DNA of 64,000 nt from Deltaproteobacteria bacterium (GTDB lineage Bacteria > Myxococcota_A > Polyangia > Nannocystales > Nannocystaceae), in contig JADJEE010000002.1 in assembly GCA_016709225.1 (NCBI GenBank), positions 1,612,001 to 1,676,000 of the forward strand, in the 5' to 3' direction. Shown in pieces: positions 57,882 through 64,000 of the stretch (its first letter is position 1; every line of letters starts with the position of its first letter). The position numbers and the translations under genes were made by a program. Under the pieces are notes generated by a model. That model saw only the letters and a list, made by a program, of their open reading frames with translations. It ran no database searches and was not told the DNA's origin.

Positions 57882-58215
57882 CTACCAACCCGATCGAGAT
57901 CGGTTGCCGGTGCCCACCGCCACGAAGCGCTTCACCATCGCGCGCACGAAGAACGCCAGGGCGAGCACGGTGGTGCCCACCGCGACTGCAGTCGCGCCGA
58001 CGCGGCCAGCGTGCGCGACCTTGCGGGGAATCTCGGCGGCGACTTCGAGCCGACGCTCGATGCGATCCTCGAGGTTGCTCAGCGTGTGGCGGATATGGGC
58101 CCGGCGCTCTCGGATGCGCGCCTTCAGCCGCGCGCGCGCGCGCGCGGGCGACTCGTCGGGCGCAGCGACGGGGGGACTCGAGTGTGGCGAGGGTGTTGGG
58201 CACGCGTTCGGACAT
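57882..58215 (-). pseudogene. DUF3618-like membrane protein, apparent frameshift
   Basis: Two frames together make one protein. From the ATG at 58215 the frame reads MSERVPNTLATLESP, then a +1 shift is needed at a G6 run (58170-58175) to enter the frame coding RLKARIRERRAHIRHTLSNL and a membrane helix (VAVGTTVLALAFFVRAMV), ending at 57884. The second frame has no ATG, GTG or TTG between the stop of the upstream gene and its start. Removing one base of the G run restores an open gene. This could be a sequencing error, a real mutation or programmed slippage. The product would be a DUF3618 family inner-membrane protein, often next to a holin-like gene as here. Confidence 0.6.
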
Positions 58216-58223
58216 GGTGGGAC

Positions 58224-58673
58224 TCACTTCGCTGCCTGCGCCGCGTCGGTGGAGGAGCTGCGGCGGCCGAGCACGGACATGACGATCACGGCGGTCAGCA
58301 CCAGCGTGGCACCCACGATGGCGAGCGCCGCCCAGATCGGGAGCAGCTCGGCGAGCCCACCCACCGCAGCGGCGACCAGCAGCCCCGCGCCGGTCGCCCC
58401 GATGACGCCGGAGATGCCGAGGCCAACGCCCTCGCGCACGCGCCGTAGCAGCCCCGCGCGCATGTCGAGGAGCGCCAGCTGGATCTCGCTCGAGACGATG
58501 TCTGCGCCGTCACTCACGAGCGAACGCAGCTGATCGGTGGCAGTGGCGGTGGCGACGAGCGCCGCGCTGCGGTCGTCCACCGCTGCGAGGGCGCGTGGTT
58601 CACCGGAGCTCGGTTGCAGCGTCATTCGTGGTGCCATCGTGGTGATCTCGCGCAGCGTGGTGGTGGTGCTCAT
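58224..58673 (-). CDS. YqjE/holin-superfamily small membrane protein
   Basis: A 149-residue protein of the PF07332 holin-like family (YqjE type). An N-terminal amphipathic region (~1-50) leads to EIQLALLDMRAGLLRR and two membrane helices (~80-105 and ~110-135, VIGATGAGLLVAAAVGGLAE and LAIVGATLVLTAVIVMSVLG), ending with a short polar tail. In enterobacteria YqjE is encoded with YqjD and YqjK; here it is followed 8 bases later by the DUF3618-like gene. The start at 58673 is uncertain; 58634 is an alternative. It has no link to phage. Confidence 0.8.
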   Translation of the reverse strand: MSTTTTLREITTMAPRMTLQPSSGEPRALAAVDDRSAALVATATATDQLRSLVSDGADIVSSEIQLALLDMRAGLLRRVREGVGLGISGVIGATGAGLLVAAAVGGLAELLPIWAALAIVGATLVLTAVIVMSVLGRRSSSTDAAQAAK

Positions 58674-58712
58674 GGACGCGAGGCCCAGGAGGAGCAACCG
58701 CCGTACCAATCC

Positions 58713-58746
58713 GAATCACCCACCTGAATCACCCGCCCGAATCACC
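58713..58746. repeat. Three 13-bp direct repeats (GAATCACC core)
   Basis: GAATCACC starts at 58713, 58726 and 58739, each 13 bases apart. The array lies 40-73 bases upstream of the start of the holin-like gene at 58673. The spacing (~1.3 helical turns) fits a cooperatively bound operator, though no known motif is matched. Confidence 0.5.
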
Positions 58747-58818
58747 GCGACGGCGGCGCGTCGTGCTGGCGCGTGCCGATGCCCCCCGCGCGCAGGCGCC
58801 CACCCGTGACGCCCTGCC

Positions 58819-59376
58819 TCACGGGGTCGCGGTGCTCGCCAGGGTCGCGTGGGGGTGCGCGGTGATCGAGTGACAGTCGTTCATCATCACGTCGATCGCG
58901 ACCAACGAACCCACGCCGTCATCGGCGGTGTTGCAGAAGTAGTCGAGACCTTCGACGCGGCCGCGGGTCAGGAAGTGGAACCGCGGGCTCCCGTCGCGAC
59001 CGGTCTCGTAGATGACGGTATCGGTGTCGTCGCGCACGAACCCGCGGAATCGGGGGCCCCAACGGCGCACGATCTCGGCCTTGCGCTCGAGCATGTCCGG
59101 CGCGCCGCGGTGGATCTCCATGTGGAAGTCATCGCCGGCCTCGACCTCGACGAAGTCGTCTTTCGCCTTGGCGCGGGCTTGCTCGGGGCCGCGGATGGTC
59201 GCGGCGATGCCCGCCGACGAGAGGTCGACATCGACCGTGGTCGCACGAGCCTCCGCTGCGGACTCGCTCATCGCCGAAGGCGTGTGTGTGGCCTGCCGCT
59301 GACAGGCAGCAGCGGTGGCCATGACGAGGGTCGCGCCAGCGAGGAGGCAGAGCGGCAGTGTGCGTGCGGTGGACAT
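58819..59376 (-). CDS. Lipoprotein of unknown function
   Basis: A 185-residue lipoprotein: the signal ends VMATAAAC (Cys 25), then a Thr/Ala/Ser-rich stretch and a globular domain (~60-170, EVEAGDDFHMEIHRG, RRWGPRFRGFVRD, YFCNTADDGVGSLVAIDVMM). I do not recognise a family. The ATG at 59376 is chosen as the first codon with a signal peptide. It is divergent from the AI-2E permease gene (103 bases). Confidence 0.72.
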   Translation of the reverse strand: MSTARTLPLCLLAGATLVMATAAACQRQATHTPSAMSESAAEARATTVDVDLSSAGIAATIRGPEQARAKAKDDFVEVEAGDDFHMEIHRGAPDMLERKAEIVRRWGPRFRGFVRDDTDTVIYETGRDGSPRFHFLTRGRVEGLDYFCNTADDGVGSLVAIDVMMNDCHSITAHPHATLASTATP

Positions 59377-59479
59377 GGTGATGAGCCCGGTATGCACGGG
59401 GTGTGCGCGCTCGCAAGTCGCGTCGACGCGGCGCACGTGGCAATTGACGCCGAGCGTTGGTGACGCAGCCTGGTCGCGG

Positions 59480-60823
59480 ATGGCCCCACCACCACCAGCC
59501 CCGCGACTCAGCTCCTCGCCGCAGGTCGCGAACATGGCGAGGTTCGGCACTGGCGTGCTGCTGGTGGCGACGCTGTACTTCGCGCGCGAGGTGTTGATGC
59601 CCCTGGCGTTCGGCATGGTGCTCGCGTTCCTGCTAGCCCCGGTGGTGCGGGGCTTCGAGCGGGTGCGGTTCCCCCGTGGGCTTGCGGTTGCGCTGACCAT
59701 GGCGGCGTCGATCGGGCTGGTGGGCGGCTTCGCGTGGGTGCTGGCGCGACAGCTGGGCGACCTCGCGGCGGAGTCGGCGAGCTACGCCAGCTCGATCCAC
59801 GACAAGATCGAGCACCTTCGTCATCACGAAGGCGGCACGCTCGACAAGATCGAGCAGACGGTCGCGAGCGTGAGTGCCGAGCTCGACGACAGCGTTGCCG
59901 AGGTCGAGACCGCGCCGCCGGTGCGGGTGGTGCCCGACCGCATGTCGAGCCTGTCGCGCATGCGCGAGGTCATCCAGCCGTTGCTCGCCCCGGTCGCGAG
60001 CTCGTTGCTGGTGCTGGTGTTGGTGAGCTTCATGCTGGCGAAGCGCGAGGACGTCCGCGACCGCGTGATCCGGCTGATGGGACCGCGCCGCGTCGCGCTC
60101 ACCACCCGCCTGATCGACGAGGTGTTCGTCGGTGTCAGCCGCTACCTGCTCGCGCAGACGCTGATCAATGCACTGGTGGGCTCGCTGGTGGCGCTGGGCA
60201 TGTGGGCGCTGGGAGTGCCCTACGCACCGCTGTGGGGCACGCTGACCTTCGTGCTGCGCTTCGTGCCGTACGTCGGCTCGATGGTCGCGCTCGCGCTGCC
60301 CGCCCTGCTCGCGTTCGCGACCTCACCGGGTTGGGTCACGACGCTGGGCACCGTCGCGGTGTTCCTCGGGCTCGACATCGTCTTCGCGTACTTCGTCGAG
60401 CCGGTCGTGATCGGTCAACGCGTCGGCGTGTCGTCGCTGGCGCTGCTGGTCTCGGTGGCGTTCTGGACCTGGATCTGGGGGCCCCTCGGGCTCGCGATCG
60501 CGACGCCGCTGACCGCCTGCATCGTGGTTTTGGGTCGTCACCTCCCCCGTCTCGAGTTCCTGGGCATCTTGCTGGGTGACACTCCGGCGCTCACGCCGGC
60601 GGTGCGCTACTACCAGCGCCTGCTCTCCCACGAGCCCGAGGCCGCGCGTGCAATCGTGGTGGAGATCCGCGCAGAGCGTGGCGACCTCTACACGATGGAC
60701 GCAGTGCTGATGCCGGCGATGAGCTCGGCCTTCGCGGCGCAGGAGCGCGGCGAGCTGGGTGACGACGATGCCGCGTTCGTGGTCTCGACCACCAAGGCGA
60801 TGTTGGCGGAGATCGGCGCCTGA
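59480..60823 (+). CDS. AI-2E family permease (PerM/YdiK/TqsA type)
   Basis: A 447-residue polytopic membrane protein of the AI-2E transporter family: eight helices with LAFGMVLAFLLAPVV, LLVLVLVSFMLAKREDVRDR, RYLLAQTLINALVGS and FLGLDIVFAYFVEPVVIGQ. The long loop between helices 3 and 4 has a coiled coil (~100-175). Members export autoinducer-2 or small molecules, or act as Na+/H+ antiporters; the substrate here cannot be told. The ~95 residues after the last helix form a cytoplasmic tail, somewhat longer than usual. The start at 59480 is an ATG; codons upstream look non-coding. Confidence 0.9.
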   Translation: MAPPPPAPRLSSSPQVANMARFGTGVLLVATLYFAREVLMPLAFGMVLAFLLAPVVRGFERVRFPRGLAVALTMAASIGLVGGFAWVLARQLGDLAAESASYASSIHDKIEHLRHHEGGTLDKIEQTVASVSAELDDSVAEVETAPPVRVVPDRMSSLSRMREVIQPLLAPVASSLLVLVLVSFMLAKREDVRDRVIRLMGPRRVALTTRLIDEVFVGVSRYLLAQTLINALVGSLVALGMWALGVPYAPLWGTLTFVLRFVPYVGSMVALALPALLAFATSPGWVTTLGTVAVFLGLDIVFAYFVEPVVIGQRVGVSSLALLVSVAFWTWIWGPLGLAIATPLTACIVVLGRHLPRLEFLGILLGDTPALTPAVRYYQRLLSHEPEAARAIVVEIRAERGDLYTMDAVLMPAMSSAFAAQERGELGDDDAAFVVSTTKAMLAEIGA

Positions 60824-60964
60824 TCGCACGTGCGGCCCCGAGGGTGGTGTCCGCGCGGGATCGGGGCGCACGACCGTGCGGTCGCGTCACAGCCCCGGGC
60901 GCAGCCACACCCATGAAGACGCGAGCTCGGGTGATCGGCACGGCGGTTGCTCTCCTGCTCCGCC

Positions 60965-61270
60965 GTGAACGACGCACTCGTCAACCTCAGTGACCTGCTG
61001 ATGCCGACGGAGCTCGACGAACTCGAGCGCCTCCTCGCCCAGGACGAGCAGCTGCGCGAGCAGATGTTCGAGCGGCTCGAGGAGCATGGCGTCGATCCCA
61101 AGCTGGTGCTGGTCGATGTCGGCGGCGGCTGCGTGTTGCTCGCGGGGTCCGTGGCGGACGTGCTGCAGCGGCTGCTCATCGAAGACCTGGCGTGGTCGCT
61201 CGAGGGCGTGCGCCACTGCGAGAACGAGCTCGAGGTCGTGGGTGCGTCGGCGCCCGCGGCTGCCGCGTAG
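60965..61270 (+). CDS. Small BON-like domain protein
   Basis: A 101-residue protein with a GTG start at 60965 (no clear ribosome-binding site; a TTG at 60947 would add six residues). The first 40 residues form a helical segment (LMPTELDELERLLAQDEQL). The rest has the order of a BON domain: VLVDVGGGCVLLAGSVADV..LIEDLAWSLEGVRHCENELEV. BON domains bind phospholipid membranes and occur in OsmY-type periplasmic stress proteins, but this one lacks a signal peptide and a second copy. Confidence 0.6.
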   Translation: MNDALVNLSDLLMPTELDELERLLAQDEQLREQMFERLEEHGVDPKLVLVDVGGGCVLLAGSVADVLQRLLIEDLAWSLEGVRHCENELEVVGASAPAAAA

Positions 61271-61322
61271 ATCCCGTCATCGGTCTCTCGTCGTTCGGAC
61301 CCCCACCCCACGGAGCCTCACC

Positions 61323-61985
61323 ATGATCACCCCACCCCATCGTTTCGCCGTGCTTGCGCCCCTGCTCGCCGCGCTCGGCGCGTGCTCGACACCGGCGCAG
61401 GATCAGGTCGAGGCCCATCGCGACGCCGAGCAGGAGCTGCGCGACGCGACCTCCAAGACCCAGGCGGAGCTCGATCAGGCCAACCGCAAGCTCGCCGCCG
61501 AGCTGCGCGAAGCCAAGGGCCCCAAGGAGATCGCGGCCGCCATCGATCGCCACGACGCCACCGTCGTCGATGCCCACGAGGAGCTCGCTGCGTCGGTCAG
61601 CAAGCAGGCCGAGAAGCTCGCCGAAGCCGACCACGACGCCGCCGCGGCGATCGCCGGCGCGGTCGCGTTCGCGCCGTTCGAGCGCGACGAGGGCGAGAGC
61701 CTGGCGGCATTCTGCAGCCGCGCCGAGCAACGCATCGTCGCGCTGGAGGCCGACCTCGGGGGTCTGAACGCGCAGGCCGTGGGCTCGTCGTCGACCGACG
61801 CGCGCACGCAGCTGAGCAAGGCGACCACGTCGCTGGCGGAGGCCCGCAAGGACCTCGATGAGGTTCGCTACGGCGATGCCGCCATCCTCGACGACGGGCG
61901 CCTGGGCGTCGGCATTGCGATCAACCGTGCCCAGCACCAGCTGACCGCGGCCCGCCAGGCACTGGTGGCCGGCGCGAGGATGTGA
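61323..61985 (+). CDS. Coiled-coil lipoprotein of unknown function
   Basis: A 220-residue lipoprotein: signal LAPLLAALGAC (Cys 21), then an almost continuous heptad-rich helix (~25-110, HRDAEQELRDATSKTQAELD and so on) and a second helical region after a short link (DARTQLSKATTSLAEARKDL, ~160-180). It has a single Cys in the mature region (CSRAEQR). It probably acts in the periplasm as a spacer or scaffold. A large hairpin follows 33 bases after the stop. Confidence 0.75.
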   Translation: MITPPHRFAVLAPLLAALGACSTPAQDQVEAHRDAEQELRDATSKTQAELDQANRKLAAELREAKGPKEIAAAIDRHDATVVDAHEELAASVSKQAEKLAEADHDAAAAIAGAVAFAPFERDEGESLAAFCSRAEQRIVALEADLGGLNAQAVGSSSTDARTQLSKATTSLAEARKDLDEVRYGDAAILDDGRLGVGIAINRAQHQLTAARQALVAGARM

Positions 61986-62017
61986 GTCGGCCGTATCCAC
62001 GCCACCAACTCGAGCAC

Positions 62018-62061
62018 GCGCCGGCGTGTCGACCCACCGCTTCGGGTCGATGCGCCGGCGC
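62018..62061 (+). terminator. Large 18-bp stem-loop after the coiled-coil lipoprotein gene
   Basis: GCGCCGGCG (62018-62026) pairs with CGCCGGCGC (62053-62061), continued through two G-U pairs by TCGACCC (62029-62035) with GGGTCGA (62044-62050) and an 8-base loop. No T run follows within 10 bases. It is 33 bases after the stop at 61985 and 156 bases before the sigma factor gene at 62217, the rest of the gap being unassigned. Confidence 0.6.
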
Positions 62062-62216
62062 CGTCGATCCTGGTTCTCGGTGTGGAGCGCCATGGGTGAG
62101 CGCCTGCGACACGCCGTGCGCCTGCGCATCTGAGCGTTCGCGTCGCGCCGAGTTCGGCGGGTGTGTGATTCCAACGCTCTTTGGATGCGGCCCCGTGCTT
62201 GCAGCCGAGGCGCGGC

Positions 62217-63383
62217 ATGTCGACCACCTCCGCGACGACGAACGCCTCGCGATCGACCCGCCGCCCCAGCGACGTCCGCTCGAGCATGGACATCTACCTC
62301 GACGCCGCGGGTGCCTATGAGCGCCTGACGCCGGAGCAGGAGCACGCAATGCTGTGCGAGCTCGTGGCGCTGCGACGCGCCCGCTGGCACGCGTTGGTGT
62401 GCGAGCCCGAGGCTGCCGCGGTGGTCCAAGCCTTCCTCGCGACCGAGGAGGCTGACGCGCTCGCCCCGACGCAGGTCGTCACCAGCCTGCGGGCTGCCTT
62501 CGCGCGATATCCGGGCGCGCTGCCGGCCGCGATGGTCGAGACCCTCGATGGTCTCGACCTCGATACCGCGGTCGCCGATCGCCTGCAGGCGGTCGTGGAG
62601 TGCACCGCCGCCCCCGGACCTGCGCGCGAGCAGGTCCGCCGCACCGGCACCGCGATGCGAAGCGCCCGCAACCGCTTCGCATGCCGCAACCTCCGCCTGG
62701 TCGTGCGGCTCGCGGCGCGCAATGCCAACGCCCGCATGGCGCTCGCCGACCGCGTGCAGGAGGGGAACCTCGGCCTGCTGATGGCGATCAATCGCTTCGA
62801 TCCCGAGCGCGGCTTCCGCTTTTCCACCTACGCGGCGTCGTGGATCCGCTTCGCGATCACCCGAGCGCTCATCAATCGCGGCCGCAGCGTGCGCATCCCG
62901 GCCCACCTCCACGCGATCTTCAGCAAGGCCGGTCGCACCGAGCGAGCGCTGCGCACCGAGCTCGGTCGCGAGCCGACCCTCGCCGAGGTGGCCGCCGCCG
63001 CCGGCGTCACCATCGAGAAGATCGTCGACGCGCGCGAAGCCATGGACGCACGCGTGGTGCCGCTCGAGCTCCCCGACGGTGACGAGCGCAGCACGCCGAG
63101 CCTCGAGCTGACCTATCTGCCCAACCAGGACGCAGAGCTCGCGATCGACGCCCGCCGCAACCTCGCCGTGGCGCAGGAGGCGTTCGCATCGCTCGAGCCG
63201 CTGGAACGCGAGATCGTCGAGTCTCGACTCGGGCTCGACGAGGGCGAGGCGCTGACGCTGCAGACGCTCGGACAGCGCCACCACCTCTCGCGTGAGCGCA
63301 TCCGCCAGCTGCAGAACCGGGCCCTCGGCAAGCTCCGCGCCGCGGTCGAGAGCAGCCCGGTGGGTATGACCGCGTTCGCCTGA
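62217..63383 (+). CDS. Sigma-70 family RNA polymerase sigma factor (group 3/RpoH-like)
   Basis: A 388-residue sigma factor with regions 2, 3 and 4. The N-terminus is disordered (STTSATTNASRSTRRPS); region 1.2-like DIYLDAAGAYERLTPEQEHAM follows. Region 2 has RVQEGNLGLLMAINRFDPERG and FSTYAASWIRFAITRAL, which is very close to RpoH and RpoS. Region 3 is TELGREPTLAEVAAAAGV and region 4 ends RERIRQLQNRALGKL, with an HTH for the -35. Inference: an alternative sigma factor for stress or development. An ATG at 62286 is an alternative start. The 65-residue gap between regions 1.2 and 2 is longer than in RpoH. Confidence 0.92.
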   Translation: MSTTSATTNASRSTRRPSDVRSSMDIYLDAAGAYERLTPEQEHAMLCELVALRRARWHALVCEPEAAAVVQAFLATEEADALAPTQVVTSLRAAFARYPGALPAAMVETLDGLDLDTAVADRLQAVVECTAAPGPAREQVRRTGTAMRSARNRFACRNLRLVVRLAARNANARMALADRVQEGNLGLLMAINRFDPERGFRFSTYAASWIRFAITRALINRGRSVRIPAHLHAIFSKAGRTERALRTELGREPTLAEVAAAAGVTIEKIVDAREAMDARVVPLELPDGDERSTPSLELTYLPNQDAELAIDARRNLAVAQEAFASLEPLEREIVESRLGLDEGEALTLQTLGQRHHLSRERIRQLQNRALGKLRAAVESSPVGMTAFA

Positions 63384-63396
63384 CATTCGCTACGAC

Positions 63397-63424
63397 GCCC
63401 GCGCGACCGAACGGTCGCGCGGGC
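63397..63424. terminator. Perfect 13-bp inverted repeat between convergent genes
   Basis: GCCCGCGCGACCG (63397-63409) is followed by AA and its exact complement (63412-63424). It lies 14 bases past the sigma factor stop and 26 bases before the stop of the minus-strand gene. It has no T run on either side. A bidirectional terminator is likely. Confidence 0.65.
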
Positions 63425-63449
63425 GCATCGGAGCAGCACGCGAGAACTT

Positions 63450-64000
63450 CTAGCTGCGACGACGACGGCGGACCGCGCCGAACAGCAGCAAGCCACTGAA
63501 CGCGAGCCAGCCCGCGGTACGGGCGTGCCCGTCGGGCTCGACCGCACACGACACGGTGCCACCGGCCTCTCCGGTGCAGACGCCGTTGCTGCACATGCCC
63601 TCGGCGTAGCCTTCGACGTCGATGTCGTACGCCGCCTCCAACGCAGCGACGCACTCCTCGAGGTTGTTGCCGTAGTCGACGTAGCTTCCGTCGCAGAACA
63701 GCGCGCCCTCGGGCTTGCTGCACGCGACCTCGCAGCCGCCCTTCAGCTCGGCCTCGCAGTCGACGAAGCCGCCGGCCTGGCACTCGATCTGGCAGTCGAG
63801 GTTGGCCTCGGCCTCGCAGCGGCCCTCGCAGCTGGCCTCGCACTTGCCCTCGCACGTCGCCGACGGCGGAGTGCCCTCGCAGTGGGCGTCACACGAGGCC
63901 GCGCAGGTGCCACGACACGAGGCCGCGCACTCCGAGTCGCCGGTCGAGCAGCGGCCGCTGCACTCCCCCTCGCAGTCGGCCTCGCAGCTGGCCCGACAGT
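63450..64000 (-). CDS. Cysteine-rich surface protein with C-terminal membrane anchor, 5' end outside window
   Basis: The last 183 residues of a protein whose start is beyond the right edge. The first ~85 residues visible repeat short Cys patterns (CRASCEADCEGECSGRC, CEGKCEASCEGRCEAEA), with about one residue in five a cysteine. A globular middle part (~95-145) is followed by a C-terminal anchor: hydrophobic WLAFSGLLLFGA then RRRRR, a MYXO-CTERM or PEP-CTERM-like tripartite signal seen in myxobacterial surface proteins (the typical preceding Cys motif is not obvious). It may be processed by a rhombosortase or stay in the envelope. Function unknown. Confidence 0.75.
   Translation of the reverse strand, partial: CRASCEADCEGECSGRCSTGDSECAASCRGTCAASCDAHCEGTPPSATCEGKCEASCEGRCEAEANLDCQIECQAGGFVDCEAELKGGCEVACSKPEGALFCDGSYVDYGNNLEECVAALEAAYDIDVEGYAEGMCSNGVCTGEAGGTVSCAVEPDGHARTAGWLAFSGLLLFGAVRRRRRS

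Noticed and set aside
58129..58146. (CG)n tract as a Z-DNA or origin signal
   Set aside because: It is inside the DUF3618-like gene and codes Arg/Ala; no other origin features such as DnaA boxes are seen.
58224..58673. Holin-like gene as evidence for a prophage
   Set aside because: No endolysin, integrase, capsid or att sequence is near; the family is the chromosomal YqjE type.
60913..60993. 26-codon ORF starting ATG before the BON-like gene
   Set aside because: It has no ribosome-binding site, overlaps the next gene out of frame and has no recognisable product.

Overview
The window is about 70% GC, densely coded, and reads as a chromosome segment of a predatory or soil deltaproteobacterium-type organism, most likely Myxococcota (Nannocystis/Polyangium-like; this is inference). 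The grounds are many hybrid histidine kinases, Hanks-type Ser/Thr kinases with C-terminal TPRs, Cys-rich lipoproteins, an LDL-receptor class A repeat protein, a DUF1592/DUF1552 pair, and strong G/C third-position bias. I see no rRNA, tRNA, CRISPR array, insertion sequence, integrase or phage gene. Several genes are coupled by 4-base ATGA or GTGA overlaps.

Layout. 1-3187 (minus): an RND efflux permease cut by the left edge, with its lipoprotein adaptor. 3333-5291 (plus): a secreted unknown protein, then an ECF-like sigma factor and its putative zinc-finger anti-sigma factor. 5308-11370 (minus): a Cys-rich lipoprotein, a lipoprotein with 13 LDLa repeats, and the DUF1552/DUF1592 pair. 11506-14937 (plus): a lipoprotein-like fusion of a PD40/TolB propeller and an amidohydrolase. 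14938-17616: a small lipoprotein, an EF-hand protein, and a DUF4398/OmpA/CsbD stress operon with a terminator.

17840-29748 holds signal transduction: a plus operon of a triple-receiver hybrid kinase, CheR and a REC-kinase; a minus operon of an NtrC-type activator, a kinase and a PAS-kinase-REC; and a solitary RsbRD_N-like kinase. 29759-40351: a DUF4142 protein, a kinase C-lobe remnant, CorA, then a TamA/BamA-like barrel, TamB and a YihY/BrkB protein.

40327-50113 (minus) may be one 9.8-kb transcription unit. It starts with small membrane stress proteins (YtxH and YqjD/DUF883-like), passes through a strongly initiated 62-residue ORF, and continues into REC-GAF-kinase-REC, a poly-HAMP triple-receiver kinase, CheR and CheB. 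No chemoreceptor is present. 50778-54184 (minus): an active Ser/Thr kinase with TPRs, translationally coupled to a pseudokinase. 54675-58673 (minus): a YqjE/holin-like protein, a DUF3618-like gene with an apparent frameshift, an OmpA lipoprotein, a 50-residue DUF3309 protein and an MMPL transporter. 58819-64000: a lipoprotein, an AI-2E family permease, a BON-like protein, a lipoprotein, a second sigma-70 family factor, and a Cys-rich surface protein cut by the right edge.

Together the window looks like an envelope-stress and signalling region: two sigma factors, seven histidine kinases, eleven receiver domains, three protein-kinase-fold proteins, and many small envelope stress proteins. Functions are inferred from motifs read by eye; no database search was run.
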